In this document: in pieces, positions 1-13,515 of the stretch
Layout of the letters: each line of letters begins with the position of its first letter
Position numbering within the stretch: the first letter of the stretch is position 1
DNA from: Piromyces finnis
Lineage: Eukaryota > Neocallimastigomycota > Neocallimastigomycetes > Neocallimastigales > Neocallimastigaceae
Length of the DNA stretch: 64,000 nucleotides
Direction of reading: 5' to 3'
NCBI GenBank assembly: GCA_002104945.1
Contig: MCFH01000008.1
Span: 550,501 to 614,500 of the forward strand
Made by a program: the position numbers and the translations under genes
The notes under the pieces: model-generated
Seen by the model: the letters and a program-made list of their open reading frames with translations, nothing else
What the model was told of the DNA's origin: nothing
Database searches by the model: none

Positions 1-1
1 G

Positions 2-445
2 AATAAAATTATTGAAGATGATGATATATCTAAAAATAAAAAACTCACATTACCAACTACTAAAGAAGACGAAGAAATCAATGAAATTAATCAAGTTTCA
101 AAACATCATTCTCTCTCAACAATCAATTTAAAGGAATCTTTATCAATCACTAATGATTTAATTAATCCATCTTTTGCTATTTGGGAACAAGTATATTTAA
201 TTAATAATAATTTAGTAGAAGTGTTATCATCAACTAATGAATTAGTACGTATTATGGAATTAGTAAAACCAAAGGTTGGTCATTTACCAAACTCTATTAT
301 TAACCCTGGATGTCAAGTTGATATTATTGATGAAAATGGAATACAAATGTTAACTGTTTGTGATGGTCATACCATGATTTATTTAATGGGATTAAAAGAA
401 GAACTTTTTGAATGGAAAGAAGCAATCAATAAAATATTACAATAG
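2..445 (+). CDS. C-terminal exon of an unidentified protein, possibly ending in a PH-like fold
   Basis: Frame 2 is open from the window edge to the TAG at 443-445 (147 residues), so this is the last exon, or part of it, of a gene starting outside the window. The first half is acidic and polar; the second half is folded-looking. The end, with an LxxELFEWKEAINKIL-like helix carrying a Trp after a short beta-rich stretch, resembles the C-terminal helix of PH domains, but the rest of such a domain is not obvious. I do not recognise the family. The partial reading frame is secure, the PH suggestion is weak inference. Confidence 0.6.
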   Translation, partial: NKIIEDDDISKNKKLTLPTTKEDEEINEINQVSKHHSLSTINLKESLSITNDLINPSFAIWEQVYLINNNLVEVLSSTNELVRIMELVKPKVGHLPNSIINPGCQVDIIDENGIQMLTVCDGHTMIYLMGLKEELFEWKEAINKILQ

Positions 446-2224
446 ATAATATTATAATTTTTATATACATAATTATACATATATATTTTTCTTTACTTAG
501 TAATCAAAACAAAATAAAACTATCTTAATACAAATTATAAAATCAACTAAATAAAATTAATATTTAATAGAATAAATAGAATGTAAAAAGATAATAAAAA
601 TAATAAAATAAAAATAAAACCTTTTTTTTCCCTATCTTTTAAATTTTTATTTTCAATATTTTATATATATACATATAAATAATTATTATATAAATAATGA
701 AGAGAAAAAAATAAAGAAAAAGGGAAAAAAAAAAAAAAAATTAAAATATATATAATTCATTATAAGCTTAATAATTATAAAAAAATTATCATAGTTAATA
801 ATGAAATTACATAATTAATCATGCATATATAATATTTATATAGTACATTTTATGTACTATATAATAAAAATTAAATAAACTCTTCATAAATATATTTTAT
901 ATATAATTTATCGTTAACATTATAACTATGTTTTATTAGAGGTGTAATATTAAATTAGTAATGAAAAAAGAAAAAACAAAATTTTTTGCATATTAAAAAC
1001 GAAAAAGAATTATAATTTTTTTTATACATATTTGTATCGAATAATTTTCAGAAACTATCTTTAAAAATGTATTAAAATTAAAACACTAAAGTAAATTGTT
1101 AAGTTCATGAAATTACTAGATGATTAGTAATTGTCATCTCTAATTTCTTATTAAGTAATATCTAAATAATACTAACAATATTTAATTTTTAATTAATACT
1201 TAATATTCCTTTATGTTCACTTCATTATATATATTCATCTATTATAAACAAATTGCTTATATGTCACAAGAAAACTAAATTCTCAAGTGTTTCAACTTGA
1301 TATTGGATACAGCAATTCTTTAAAAAGTTTATTTTAAATTATAATAGAAAAGAAAATTATATAACTTTATTACTATTAAATTTTTTGCTTTTAAATATTA
1401 TCTAAACATTCCATCCTTAACATAATTCAAGCTTACTTTTAATTCGTAATATGTTCATTTTTTTTTTTTTTAGTCATTGATATTATTATGCCAACATTTT
1501 CAATATTTACTATAATTTTTACATGTCTTATCGTTTACTATAAAATTATTGGTAAAAAAAAAATTTTAATAATTATTGTGAATTGTGAATAATTGTAATA
1601 ATAATATAATAATGTCTCATTAATTTAATTATTTTTTTTCTCCTCATTCTAGCTAAAATCTTAAATGTATTATTCTAAAAAAGTATAATTTAAATCTAAT
1701 GAAATTGGTAAAAAAAATGATGTAAAGGTTTAAAAATTATTATATATAATTAATCAAATAAAAAATCCAATTAGAATTTGTAAATTATAAATTTAACTGT
1801 AGATTAAAATCTAAAATATTATAAAAAAGTATCCAAAACTATTGAATAAATAAATGGAAATGTTAAATTAAGAAAAAAATAGTAATAGAATATATTACAA
1901 GTATTAAAGTATTCAATTATTAAAAGTAATTTTTTTAATTGCGATAATTGTTATTTATAAAATCACATTAACATAATACTACATAATAAAATAAATATAT
2001 TAAATATTTATTTCTTTTATATTTTTTTTCTTTTTTTTTTATATTTATTTATAGAGGTTTATTGTATTGTTTTTCTTTCAGTGATATAGAGATACATTGA
2101 ATTAATTTTTGGTATTCCAATCCAAAATTACTTTTTTTTTTTTTACATATATTTTGATAGAATTAATAAATAAATAAAACAACTAATTATCAAAAACATA
2201 TATTTAAAGAATATATAAACAAAA
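446..2224. other. Intergenic, AT-rich, no gene seen
   Basis: No coding-like frame on either strand. It holds A/T homopolymers (for example 725-739) and one perfect 12-bp hairpin at 837-863, listed separately. The right part must contain the promoter and 5' UTR of the RhoGAP gene. Confidence 0.6.
837..863. repeat. Perfect inverted repeat, 12-bp arms, 3-nt loop
   Basis: TATATAGTACAT at 837-848 and its exact reverse complement at 852-863 flank TTT. It lies about 400 bp downstream of the first gene's stop. Could fold in RNA or be chance in AT-rich DNA. Confidence 0.6.
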
Positions 2225-5200
2225 ATGGATTCAAATAGCAGTGGAATAGAGTGAATATAATTATTAATTATTAATATTAATAGTAATATTTCAAATAATT
2301 ATGCTTATTAATAATATTATCATTTATTATTTTAAAAATGCAATAATTATATGGTTAAAAAAAATTAGTAAAGGTAATATATAAAAAATTTAAAAGAAAT
2401 GAGATAAAGATATCGAATAATAAATTTATATACATTTCATTTATATATATATTTGAACTATGCTATATATTCAAACAAATAAATTAAAAATATATTTATC
2501 GAAATAATAGCAATTAAAGAATTGGTAATTAAAAATAAAATTTTATTGTTATCTTATTCTTAAAAACAAGCTATAGATAATGATTTAATAACATTTTTAT
2601 TCAATAATATTAATTTTATTATTTCCCAAGAGTGACAGTATAACAGAACTGAGCAGTAACAAAAAAGAGAATAAAACTAATAGTAATTTGAATAAGCAAT
2701 TGTATACAGATTCCGAAATTTGTTTATTAGAGAGTATGAAAAATAAGAATAATAAAGATTCTAAAAAAATAAATAAAAATTCAGTCAAAGATATGATTAA
2801 TAATTTAAAAAGTTTGATTGATAACAATAGTATAGCAAAGTTATTGGCAAGTTCCCAAAATTTAAATTCAAATGATATGATGAATTATAAACCATCCAAT
2901 TCTACTAACATAGACAAACAAGAGAATAATATCGAACAAATATATAAATTAAGTAATTTATGCAATGAAAATGATATATATTTCAATAGCGATTCAGATT
3001 CATTTAAAAATGTTATGTCATCTCAAAAAAATATAACTAAAATTCAATTATCAAATCCAAACAATGTAAGCGGAATTATAAGTATTAAATGTTGCCTTGA
3101 TCCAGAAGAAATGGAACAAAATACAGAAGAAATATATCCATTAACAGATTCATTTTTAAATAAAGTTGTTACATTCAATAAAGAGAACGGTGATATATCT
3201 TATATTGCTGACGAATATTCTATTAATATTCCAAAGGATATGGATTTAGAAGAGGCTTTCAAAACATTAATAATAGAGAATATAAATATAAGAGTTTATT
3301 CAAAAGATATTGAAGAAGAACTTAAAGAAGTTATTAAAACAAATGAAATGCTCGAGGTAAATAATATATACTATATTATTTTCTATCAATAATTTTTTAT
3401 TCATTTTTTTATATATCAAAAATTAATAATACTAATGAAAATAAAAGAAAGAAAATAATGAAATAGAACTTAAAATGAAAAAGGATGCTAATAGCAAAAA
3501 TGAGATTTTTAATGAAAATGAGAATATGACTAATCAAACTGTTACTAAATTAAATGATTTAAAACTTAATATGATGACAATATTATCAAATTACATAAGC
3601 AAACTTAATTCTATTAATGAAGGTATATTTTCAGATAATGGTATTGAAAAATATTACGAAGCTTTTGAAGACATGCTTAATGAAGTTACAAAATTAAATG
3701 ATAATATATCAACTACTTTATTACAAAATTCAATTGAAAAAAGTATAAAAGAAAATATTGAATTCGAATTTTTCAAATATAAAAATAATTATTCTTTCAG
3801 TGTTAATGAATATAATAACAGAATTAACGAATTAAAACATAATATTATATCTCTTAAAAAAGAAAAGGAGGTTTTAATTAATGAAAATAAAAATTTAAAA
3901 TATACAAATTTATCAATTGAATCAGATATTGGAGGTAGCAAATCTGTTGATACTCGATCAGTTAACTCAGTATTATCAGATAATCAAGAAATAAAAAGTT
4001 TATATGAAGTTGGAAGTGAGAGCAGTATTAAAAGTTCAAAATTCTCCAAATTAACTAATAGTGCAAAAAAAATAATAAGAAATACCAGTAATAAGAAATT
4101 ATTTAAAGATAAAAAAACAAGAAGTAGAGGTTTTTCCGTTTCTCTTCCAGTTAAACGTAAAATTTTTATATATATTTTTATAAATTTATTAATAATAGCA
4201 AGAAAAAAATCAAATTAATTAAAAAATACTTGAAAAATATACTATACTATAATCTAATGATTCCATAAACCAGATCTAGATAGAAATAAGGATGAAACTA
4301 ATAAAAGAAGAAATTCAATTATAGATACTTCAAATGAAGTAATAATACCACATGTATTTATTCCTCATTCTTACATAAAACCAACTAAATGGTAAATATA
4401 ACTAATATATATAATAAATAAAAGTTTTTCTTTAATTAATTCATATTAATTAATACTATAGTGAAATATGCCAAGAATTGTGTTGGAGAAAAGAAATTAG
4501 ATGTAAAACATGCGGTTACCGTTGCCATGAAAGATGTCAAAATTTAGCAGAAAAGACTTCATCATGTATTGTTAATAACGTTCAAAAAAATATGATTTCA
4601 GGTATGTAATAAAAAATATTATAAAAAAGTTAAAATTTTTAGTTTTTATTTATTATTTATTACCTCTTACTTATTATTATTTAATAATCAAAAAGAAATG
4701 GAATCTCAAATGAAACTGTTTGGAACTACAATTTCAACATATGGTATTAATGAAATTGATTTCATTCCATCTATTGTAAAACTTTGTATTAATGAAGTTG
4801 AAAAAAGAGGTATGCAAACTGTAGGTATATACAGAAAGTCTGGTAATGTTATAAAAACAAGAAATCTAGTAAAGTATGTTATAATGTATTACTTTAAAAT
4901 AATGTTAGATTGAATTGTATATTTGTATTAATTTATTTATAAAAAATTTATATTATTAAAAGTTCCTTTGACAGGGGTGAAATACCTGATATATCAGAAG
5001 AAGGTGAATATCCAGATATTGCAGTTATCACAAGTACATTAAAGCAATACTTTAGGGATCTTCCTGATGCATTAATACCAGAACGCTTTTTCAATAGTAT
5101 CAAGGAAATTATTGGTTAATAATCATTATAAAATATATATATATAAAATATATATATATAATAATATATTTAATGTTAATGCTTAAATTAATTATATTTT

Positions 5201-5670
5201 AATTTTTCTATATATTAGATATTGATGATGAATCCGAACAGATTAATAAAATGAAAGAATTGGTCGAAAAACTTCCAAAAACAAATTATGAAACATTAAA
5301 ATTCTTATGTAATCATCTAAATAAAGTTGATGCTAATTCTGATATTAATTTAATGACATCTAAGAACTTAGGTGTTGTATTCGGACCAACTTTAATAGGA
5401 GAATCAGAAAAAAAATCGGGCAATAATATGATCTCTACTGTAAGTAGAGTAAGAGCTATTGATCTATTAATTAGATTTTCAAAAGAAATTTTTAAATTTG
5501 TTCCTGAGAAAGAAAAAAATCATATCGGTTTGGATTTATTAAATGATGTAAAAAAATCACTTAATACGAAACAAACTAATATTGATGAGGATGAAATGGA
5601 TATACACGAAAGAAATATAGATAATTATAAAAAAAATTCCACTAGTTTTTCCACAATACCCCAATTATAA
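2225..5670 (+). CDS. C1-domain RhoGAP (Rho-family GTPase-activating protein)
   Basis: Predicted to stimulate GTP hydrolysis by a Rho/Rac/Cdc42-type GTPase. Exons: 2225-2250, 2633-3356, 3448-4156, 4274-4391, 4462-4601, 4696-4873, 4975-5114, 5219-5670; phases join exactly to give 828 residues. Residues 1-480 are Asn/Lys-rich with coiled-coil stretches. A C1 zinc finger follows (H513, C526, C529, C540, C543, H548, C551, C561), a possible lipid-binding module. The RhoGAP domain (about 580-760) has the arginine-finger motif GIYRKSG near R619, then FRDLP and NLGVVFGPTL. The order resembles chimaerin-type and fungal C1/RhoGAP regulators of polarity. The 9-codon first exon, which uses a GTGAAT donor, is the least certain part; domain identity is firm. 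Confidence 0.85.
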
Positions 5671-6547
5671 TTATATTAATACTAATTTTTATAAAGATTA
5701 TTATTAATGTAAAGATATTTTTAAAATTTTTGTTCTATTATATTTTAATATTTAATACTATAAAATTAAAAAATACATTCATAAAAAATATTTATATTAT
5801 TATTCTTGTTTAAAACATTAATAAATATTTAAATATTTTTTATATATAAATATAATAAACAATTTTATATGAAGTGTATATTGACCAGATATTGCTAATT
5901 TTTGTATTATATTTATGTCTTCTATATAAATAATATTTTATATATTTAATGCTATTTATTCTAATAGTATGTTTTAGAAGTAAAGTTGAAATAACTATTT
6001 TCATATATGATATAAAATAATGATTATATTATTACTATTATTTTAAAATTATTTAATAAAGGAAATGTAAAGGAAATGTAATGTCAATGTTTTAAGTATA
6101 TATTATATTAAATATATTGTATAGATAATTTTATTACTAAAATTGTATAATTTTTTCCTTGTCAAAAAAAAAATTGAAAAAGACATAACATTAAAATGAG
6201 CTATAAAATTTCCAGTATTAAACTATTAAACACATAAATTTATAATTTAAAGTTTAATTCTTCCTACATAAAACTAACTAAATCATATATATTATATATA
6301 TTATCACGTGTATTGATTTGTTTTTTGTTTTATTGTTTTAATTGTTATTTCTATTATTGTTTTTCAGTAATTAAATATTTAATTAATAGCAATAATTAAG
6401 TTATATATTTTTTATGGAATAGGTGCTAAATATACTAAATTTAATTTGATAATAATAAAATAATATATATACTAAGAAAAAATAACAAGTTTATAAAAAG
6501 CAATAAATAACTTTTAATTAAATAAAAATTAAAATGAATAAGTAAAA
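5671..6547. other. Intergenic, AT-rich, MED25 5' leader at right edge
   Basis: No gene seen on either strand. The right end carries the short upstream reading frame noted separately. Confidence 0.6.
6534..6545 (+). promoter_or_regulatory. Three-codon upstream ORF in the MED25 leader
   Basis: ATG at 6534 starts Met-Asn-Lys-stop, ending two bases before the main ATG at 6548. If the mRNA starts upstream, ribosomes would meet this ATG first, so it could lower translation or require reinitiation. Seen directly; the function is inference. Confidence 0.45.
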
Positions 6548-9500
6548 ATGGAAACTTCAATAGTAAAAAATCAAATTGTTTTTGTAATTGATGGTTCTGG
6601 TAGTATGAAATGTCATATTGAAAAGTATCTTAATTATATAACTACATTAATAGAGTATGTTTCATTTATTGATATAATAATAATAATAATAATAAAAGTT
6701 TAGATATTAATCAAATTATTTAAATAATAACGTTTTAGTGAAAATGACTTAACTAGTAAAATACAAAAGGTATTATTATTAAATTCTTAATACTTAATAT
6801 ATCAATATTTTTTCTAAAAATAAATTATTAATTATTATTCTATCAATAAAAAATTATAAAAGAATACTATATTTAATTATGTGGTTTATTATGACTATCC
6901 ATCTAATTCAACAAAAACTATATGTAAAGGGCAACCAATTGATAATTTTGATTTAATATTAAAAAAATTGAAATTTTTAAAAATAAGAGATGGGGGAATA
7001 TTAAGAAATGCTTTAGTTGAAGGTTTAGGAGCTGCGTTAGAGGTAACAATCAAATTAATATTATTTTTAAAAAATTAAACTAAATTTAAACTAATATCTT
7101 ATAAATATAAAAGATATTTAATGATGAAAATTATAAAAACAGTAAAAAATATTGTATAATATTAAGTAATACAGCATTTTATAATTCAAAAATAAGATAT
7201 TCAAAAAATTATTTTAGAAAGGATATTAATTCAATTCTTGAAGAATATAAAAAGGTTTATATTATATTAAAGTAGTAATAATTCATCATTGAAAATAATA
7301 ATTAAAATATTTTTATTGCCATTTTTGTTATACTATACAGAAATCTATTGATATAACATTATTTACAACATTAAATAGTATAGAACCATCAAATAACATT
7401 ATTGAAAAGGTAAATATTAACTATATAATAAATATGTAAAAAAGATGTTATGATATTAAAATAACTAATTTAATAATAATAATAATAATAATAATAAAGA
7501 TAAATGAAGACAAAGGGAGAATTTATATAGGAAAAGAGTATTTAATAAGAATTAATGAATTACGGTCATCTTCTAAATTATTTTCGGAATTTGAATTTAA
7601 GCGTATGTTAAAAAATTATAACTAAATAAAAGTTTTTCTCTTTTTTAACTAAGTATGTATTCAAATATCGAAATAAATTATATACATAATTCATATATAT
7701 AGGTGAAAAAGAATTGGTCGATTTATGGACAAAATCAAAAGAAACTTCAACAATAATAGTAAATTCAAAAATCGAAGATCCAGCAACAAAGAAAATAAAA
7801 ACAGAAGAAAAATTACAAAAACCAATAACTAATCTAATAAACTTAGATTTAAATAAAGAACATGTTGAAATTCCATTACAAAATGAAAAGAAAAATGTTG
7901 AAAATATAAAGCAATTAAAATTTATTGAAGAACAACAGAAAAAGCATCAGAATTATATAAATAAAACTCAAACTTCTTCAGCTACAGCATCACCATCTTC
8001 TGTTGATATGAATTTATCATCACAGCCAGCTTCAACATTACTTGGTAGTTCAAATAATAAATCAAATTCCAATACCAGTAATATTGTAAAAACTGAAACT
8101 AAAGTTCCAACAAATAAAATTAGTAATACTTTAAATTCTAAAACCATTAAAATCGAAACAACAAATAATAATTCAAACTCGGTTACTACAACACCATCAA
8201 AAACTTCTATACCAGGAACAGGAACTGTAAATATTACTACATCAACAATAAATTCTACTTCGATATCATCAATACCAACAACAAATGTAGCCGTCAAGAA
8301 ACAATCTATACCAAATACACCAAATGTCTCAACTAGTAAAAATAGTACTTCCCCAATAATTAATAATTCAAAAGTTACAAATAGTACAAAATCATCAGGT
8401 GTTAATACACCAGTTAAAGCAACATCTATTTCATCAAATACATCATCTTCCACAAAAATAGCTAATACTGTAAAAACTACAAATAATCAATCTATAACAA
8501 ATGTAACAGTAGCTAACAAGAATATAAGTCCAACATTGAATGTAAATAATACAGTACCTAGTATTACATCTTCAACTGTTAATATAATACCAGCAGTTTC
8601 TTCAATAAATTCCACGGTTTCTGCAGCCAATGATCCAAGAGCAGCAGCAGTTTTACAAATGCAGAAAAATAAGCAAAATATACAGAATTTGCCAAGTAAA
8701 CAATTACAACAATTACAACAATCGGCAATTAGACAACAATTATTAAATAAGCAACAAGAAAATAAGCAACAGAGTCAAGCACAACCTCAAACAACGCCTG
8801 TTCAACCTCCATTACAAACAACTTTACAAAACAGAGCTAATAACCCAGCACAAGTTCAACAACAAAATAATATACAGTCTATTGGATGGAAAGGTCAGCT
8901 TTGTAATAGAAAAGATAATGCAGAAATAGAAACTGCTTTTGATTTGATAGCTAAACCTTGTATTTTTGATAATGATAATAAATCAATTAAAAGTGAAGAA
9001 TAGTAAGTTGTTATTAAATACAATGAATAATAAAAAGGTAAACTATGAGAATAAATAATATTAATCATTAAATTTAATTCATAAACAATTTCATTATAGT
9101 TTATTTGATGCATGGCCTCCAAAATTAATAATTGATCAACTACTTAATGGTGATATAAGTAAATTTATTGAAGCTAATAAAACTTTAATGCCATTTGTAA
9201 AATTTGAACCACAAGATCATGATAAAAGTAGCTACCAAAGCCTAGTAAAAAATTTATCTGATAAAAATATGGTAAATTATTCCTTTTATATATATATATT
9301 GGTATATAATATATGAATTATTAACATATTAAATATTATATATTATATTCTATATAATTTTGGATATGCACTATTAAAATATATAGTTTGGTATAATTCA
9401 TTTTACTAATAACAATAAGTTAAAAGATAAGCAGGGATTATTATTCTATCAAAATAATCAAGTATTATATGGTGTGGTATTTATAAAATATTATATAACA

Positions 9501-10407
9501 ACAATAACAGATGTAATTGAAAAACAAGAAAAACAACAACAACAACAACAACAGCAACAACAACAACAACAACAACAACAGATATTAAATTCAAATGTAT
9601 CACCACAAATGACAAAACATAATCCCGTCTTATTATCACCACAATCAAGAACCAAAACTCCAGCACAAGTTGTCCAACAAGTTAATGTCAGTACACAAAA
9701 TATTCAAACACCTTCTAATCAATTCCAAATAAATCAAAATCAAATAAAAGCAGTAAAAGATGCTCAAGCAGTACAAGCAGTACAAGCAGTACAAGCAGTA
9801 AAAGCACAAGTACAAGCAGTACAAGCGGCACAGGCTGCAGTAAAGGCTGCCCAAGTACAAGTTCAAAGTCAAACTCAGCCTTCAACTTCACATATAGCTT
9901 TATCTGCAACACCATCACTAGGTATTACTCATGCAATTGCATCTTCACAAGTTCCTATTGGAAATATTCAAAATCAAAGAATGCCATACCAAATGGGACA
10001 AATTAATTCTTTCCAATATCAGCAACAACAACTTCAACAACTTCATTTTCAACAACAACTTCGTCAGATGCAAACAAGTCAAATGTTATTACAACAAACT
10101 CAAATGACAAATCCAATTTATTCAAGTAAATATATATTTATTCTTTCTTAAACATTTATATAAAATAAAAGCGTATTAATAGTATATCTTTTATTATTTA
10201 ACAACTTAAATAAGGTATATTTGTGCAACAACCACAGCAAAGGCTTTCACCTGAACAACAACAACAACTGATTCTGTAAGAAATATTTATAAAAATTTTA
10301 TATTCCTATTATTTATTGATTATTAATATTATTATATTACTATATTATTTAGTTTACGCATGAGGCAACAGCAACAACAACAACAACAACACCACCAAGC
10401 TTCTTAA
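6548..10407 (+). CDS. MED25: Mediator complex subunit 25 (VWA domain plus ACID-like domain)
   Basis: A nuclear Mediator subunit that receives signals from transcriptional activators. Exons: 6548-6654, 6739-6769, 6863-7042, 7114-7254, 7341-7409, 7500-7602, 7703-9002, 9100-9271, 9435-10125 (or from 9432), 10215-10275, 10353-10407; phases close to 969 residues. Residues 1-210 form a von Willebrand A domain starting VFVIDGSGSM, followed by the MED25-like GGILRNALVEGLGAALE. A Ser/Thr/Asn-rich linker follows, then a conserved block with IGWKGQL, WPPKLIIDQLL and GLLFYQNNQVLYGVVF, the pattern of the activator-binding ACID domain. The C-terminus is Gln-rich, with a run of about 15 Gln and a Val-Gln-Ala repeat. 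Family assignment rests on both domains; I am fairly sure. Confidence 0.8.
9533..9582 (+). repeat. CAA/CAG trinucleotide tract coding polyglutamine
   Basis: A nearly pure CAA run with occasional CAG inside the MED25 exon at 9435-10125, encoding about 15 consecutive Gln. Such tracts are prone to length change. Confidence 0.85.
9761..9832 (+). repeat. Nine-base repeat CAAGCAGTA coding Gln-Ala-Val units
   Basis: Four clean tandem units followed by degenerate ones within the MED25 C-terminal region. Confidence 0.75.
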
Positions 10408-10715
10408 AAATAAATAATATTAAAATATTCTATCAATCAAATAAATAAAAATGATCTTACAATTTATATATATATATTAAATAGATATAAAAATTAAATA
10501 ATATTGTTATTTTCATAATTTATATTATATTTCATTTAATGTTTATAAAAAGAATAAAGTAATAAAACTTATATTTTAATAAATAATATATAAAAGTATT
10601 TAAATAATGAACTATATATATAGTATATATATCTTTACAACATGACTAGATAATATAACTTTATTAATTTTAAATATTTGAAATCTTAAACAGTTGTAGT
10701 GAATATTTATTAGTT
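10408..10715. other. Convergent 3' intergenic gap
   Basis: AT-rich spacer between the 3' ends of MED25 (+) and the APC7-like gene (-). Nothing else seen. Confidence 0.6.
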
Positions 10716-13515
10716 TTATATATAATTATCTTCTACCATTTCATCAATATTATTTTGTACTTCATTATCATTATCATCACTTCCAGATATTTTTTTTTCA
10801 GTATTTTCTATACCTTCTTTTGCTTCCTCTGAATCAGAATTTAATCTATTATTAATTAAAATAAAAGTTAATAATAATTAAAATTTTAATTAAAAATAGA
10901 GGAATGTCTATATTTAATATGTACTGTAATGCTTTTTGGAAATGGTTTAATGCCTTCATATATTCTTCAGCTTGTAAATATATATTTCCCAACTTAATAT
11001 TTATTTTTTCTGTATTGTTATTATTATTCATTAAATATTTTTCCAAACTATGATTAAAATTTTAGAAAAGTTATATTATATTATATTGAATTGGTTTATA
11101 TTAATAACCTACAATTCAATTGCCTCATCTTTCTTCATTTCATTCATTAAAAAGTCAGCATAGAATAAAATGGCTGGTTCATATTGCGGATCAATTTCCA
11201 TGATTTTTTTAAATATTAAAGGAACCTTTTATTAAAGTTTTTAATAATTAATAACAAAGAAAATTTCAATAGATCAATAATTTAATAATTTATTTGATTT
11301 TAATTAGCATACCTTATCTTTTAATTCAATGTCAATTGTAAATGTTTTTCCTAGTAGAGTTAATAATCTAGCAGATTTGGGCATCATTTCTGATGCTTTT
11401 TTAGCTATAATATATGCTTCTGCCGGTTTATTCATAAAACTATATGAATCAATCAAACCTTCATATGCTGCATAATTTACTGGATCATGTATTAATGCTG
11501 TTCTGAAACATTTTATTGCATTTGTTGGTTTACTTTGAGATAAATATATATTTCCTAAAATATTTTTTATTCTTTATTATTTGAAATGATTTTTCAATAT
11601 TTATATCTTAAATTTACCTTTTTGTATTAATGCTTCATAATTATAATTATCAAGAGCAAGTGCCTAATAACAATAATATTTTAGTATTTAAATCAATAAA
11701 AATGAGTAATTAATTTTTAAATATACATTAATTTATTGATATTTTTAATTCATTTGAAAAATTTACTCTATCAATAAATGCCATTGCACTTTCAAGATCA
11801 TTTTTCATAATGCTATAATGTGTCATCGCAATCCAACTTTCGGGTCTTTCTTCTGAAATTCTTATTAATTCGTCAGCTAATCTTTATATAATATCGAATT
11901 ATAATAATATAACAATATGTGTATTAATATTTATCCTATTAAAATATTACATGCGATTTTGAAATCATACCTATTAATTAATATTGACTTATTACTATAT
12001 TCCTTTAAGACCGATGAATATATATCCATTTGATCCATTAATAATGGATCTGCATTATGTAACTATAAATTAATATATATTTAAAATTAAAATAATTATC
12101 ATTATTGTTACTGTTGTTGTTGTTATTGTGATTTTTACCTGTGTGTATGAGAAATATGCAGAATCAATTTTTCCTAAGCGATAGTAACAATCAGCAATTG
12201 CTTGCAATATATATATGTTTTGGTAAAATTTTGAATTAATTATCTGAAACGAATTTATAGCCTCTTATAATATATAATATTTAAATAAATTATTTAATTG
12301 ATTCTAAAGTTGAGTTAATTATAAAAAAAATTAATACTATATATTGAATAAAAAAATAAAAATTACCATTAAGTTGTCCATTATAAATTTTATACTTTGC
12401 TTCAATATAGTCTTTTACAAATTTAATATTTTCTGTATCTTTTGAAAATAAAATTCTTAAAGAATCATCAATTTTACCACCATATTTTATATATTCAGTC
12501 CATATTTCAATTGCTAAAGGCTGTTGTCTTTAAATATAAAAATTTAAATTCAATTGATTTTATAAATTAAAATGAAACAAATGTTAAGAACTTCAAAATG
12601 TTTTAATGTTCATAGAATTAATATTAATTAATACTATATATATACTTAATAGCCATTTTATAGTAAAGGATAGCATTTCTTAATGTTCATGTTCATATAT
12701 ATATGAATGTGTATTAAAATGTAATTATTGAATTACTTTTATTAAATTTTATATTAAGCATTTTCATTTAAAAACTTAAAGCATTACCTTAAATCTCCTA
12801 TTTGAATGCTTATTTTTCCAAGCGATATATTGACTGCTAGTGGACGATTTAAATAATTTATGGATTCAAACTATATAAAATAATATTTTTATATTTTATT
12901 ATTAAAATTTAAAGTATTAATTTAGAAACTTTTTTCTTGAAAAATCAATAATTAATATTTTCTTTATATACATATATATATATCAAATTTTACAATTCTT
13001 TTTGCTTGAGTATAATCTTTAATTTTTAAATAGCAATTCCCAATTTTCTCCTTTAACAAATTTATTTTGTGGTCATATCCAGTCTTAGGAATGCATTCAA
13101 TTGCTTTGGTATAATAATTCTTTATAAACATAAATATATATATATATATATATTTAATTTAATAAATTACATTTTAAATTAATTATATATCTACAACGAA
13201 CTTACAACTGCTCTTTTAAATTCATTTTTCTTTACTAAACAATCAGCATATAATGAAAAAACTTCATATGTAACACATTTTTTAATTTGTGTATTCTGTA
13301 CTTGAAATATTATAAAGCTTAACTATTGAAATATACATGAAATATACATATATTTATATAATATTTATATATTAATTTATTATGTTTAAATAATTTTTAC
13401 TTTTTATTTTCTATAATAATAAATATTAATTTGTTACCATTAATTCTGCAGAAGAATACAATTCATCTTCAATTAACACCTTTACTTTGTTTAGAGTGTC
13501 CTTATATATATCCAT
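10716..13515 (-). CDS. APC7: Anaphase-promoting complex subunit 7-like TPR protein
   Basis: A structural TPR subunit of the APC/C ubiquitin ligase that drives mitotic exit. Fourteen minus-strand exons: 13515-13438, 13295-13206, 13119-12994, 12870-12788, 12678-12646, 12527-12367, 12263-12139, 12062-11971, 11881-11767, 11663-11618, 11554-11313, 11225-11113, 11047-10925, 10845-10716. Every junction keeps phase, giving 518 residues, near the size of animal APC7. The product is tandem TPRs almost throughout (LQAIADCYYRLGKIDSAY, LGNIYLQAEEYMKALNHF) and ends in an acidic tail, as APC7 does. The blocks DPLLMDQMDIYSSVL, ERPESWIAMTHYS and AAYEGLIDSYS match APC7 rather than CDC16, CDC23 or CDC27. Its start faces the PEX22-like gene across 242 bp. 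Confidence 0.75.

Noticed and set aside
2688-9474. Gene starts at TTG or GTG codons (2688, 7714, 6881, 9474)
   Set aside because: These positions are inside exons; acceptor sites and reading phase show they continue from upstream exons, so non-ATG starts need not be invoked.
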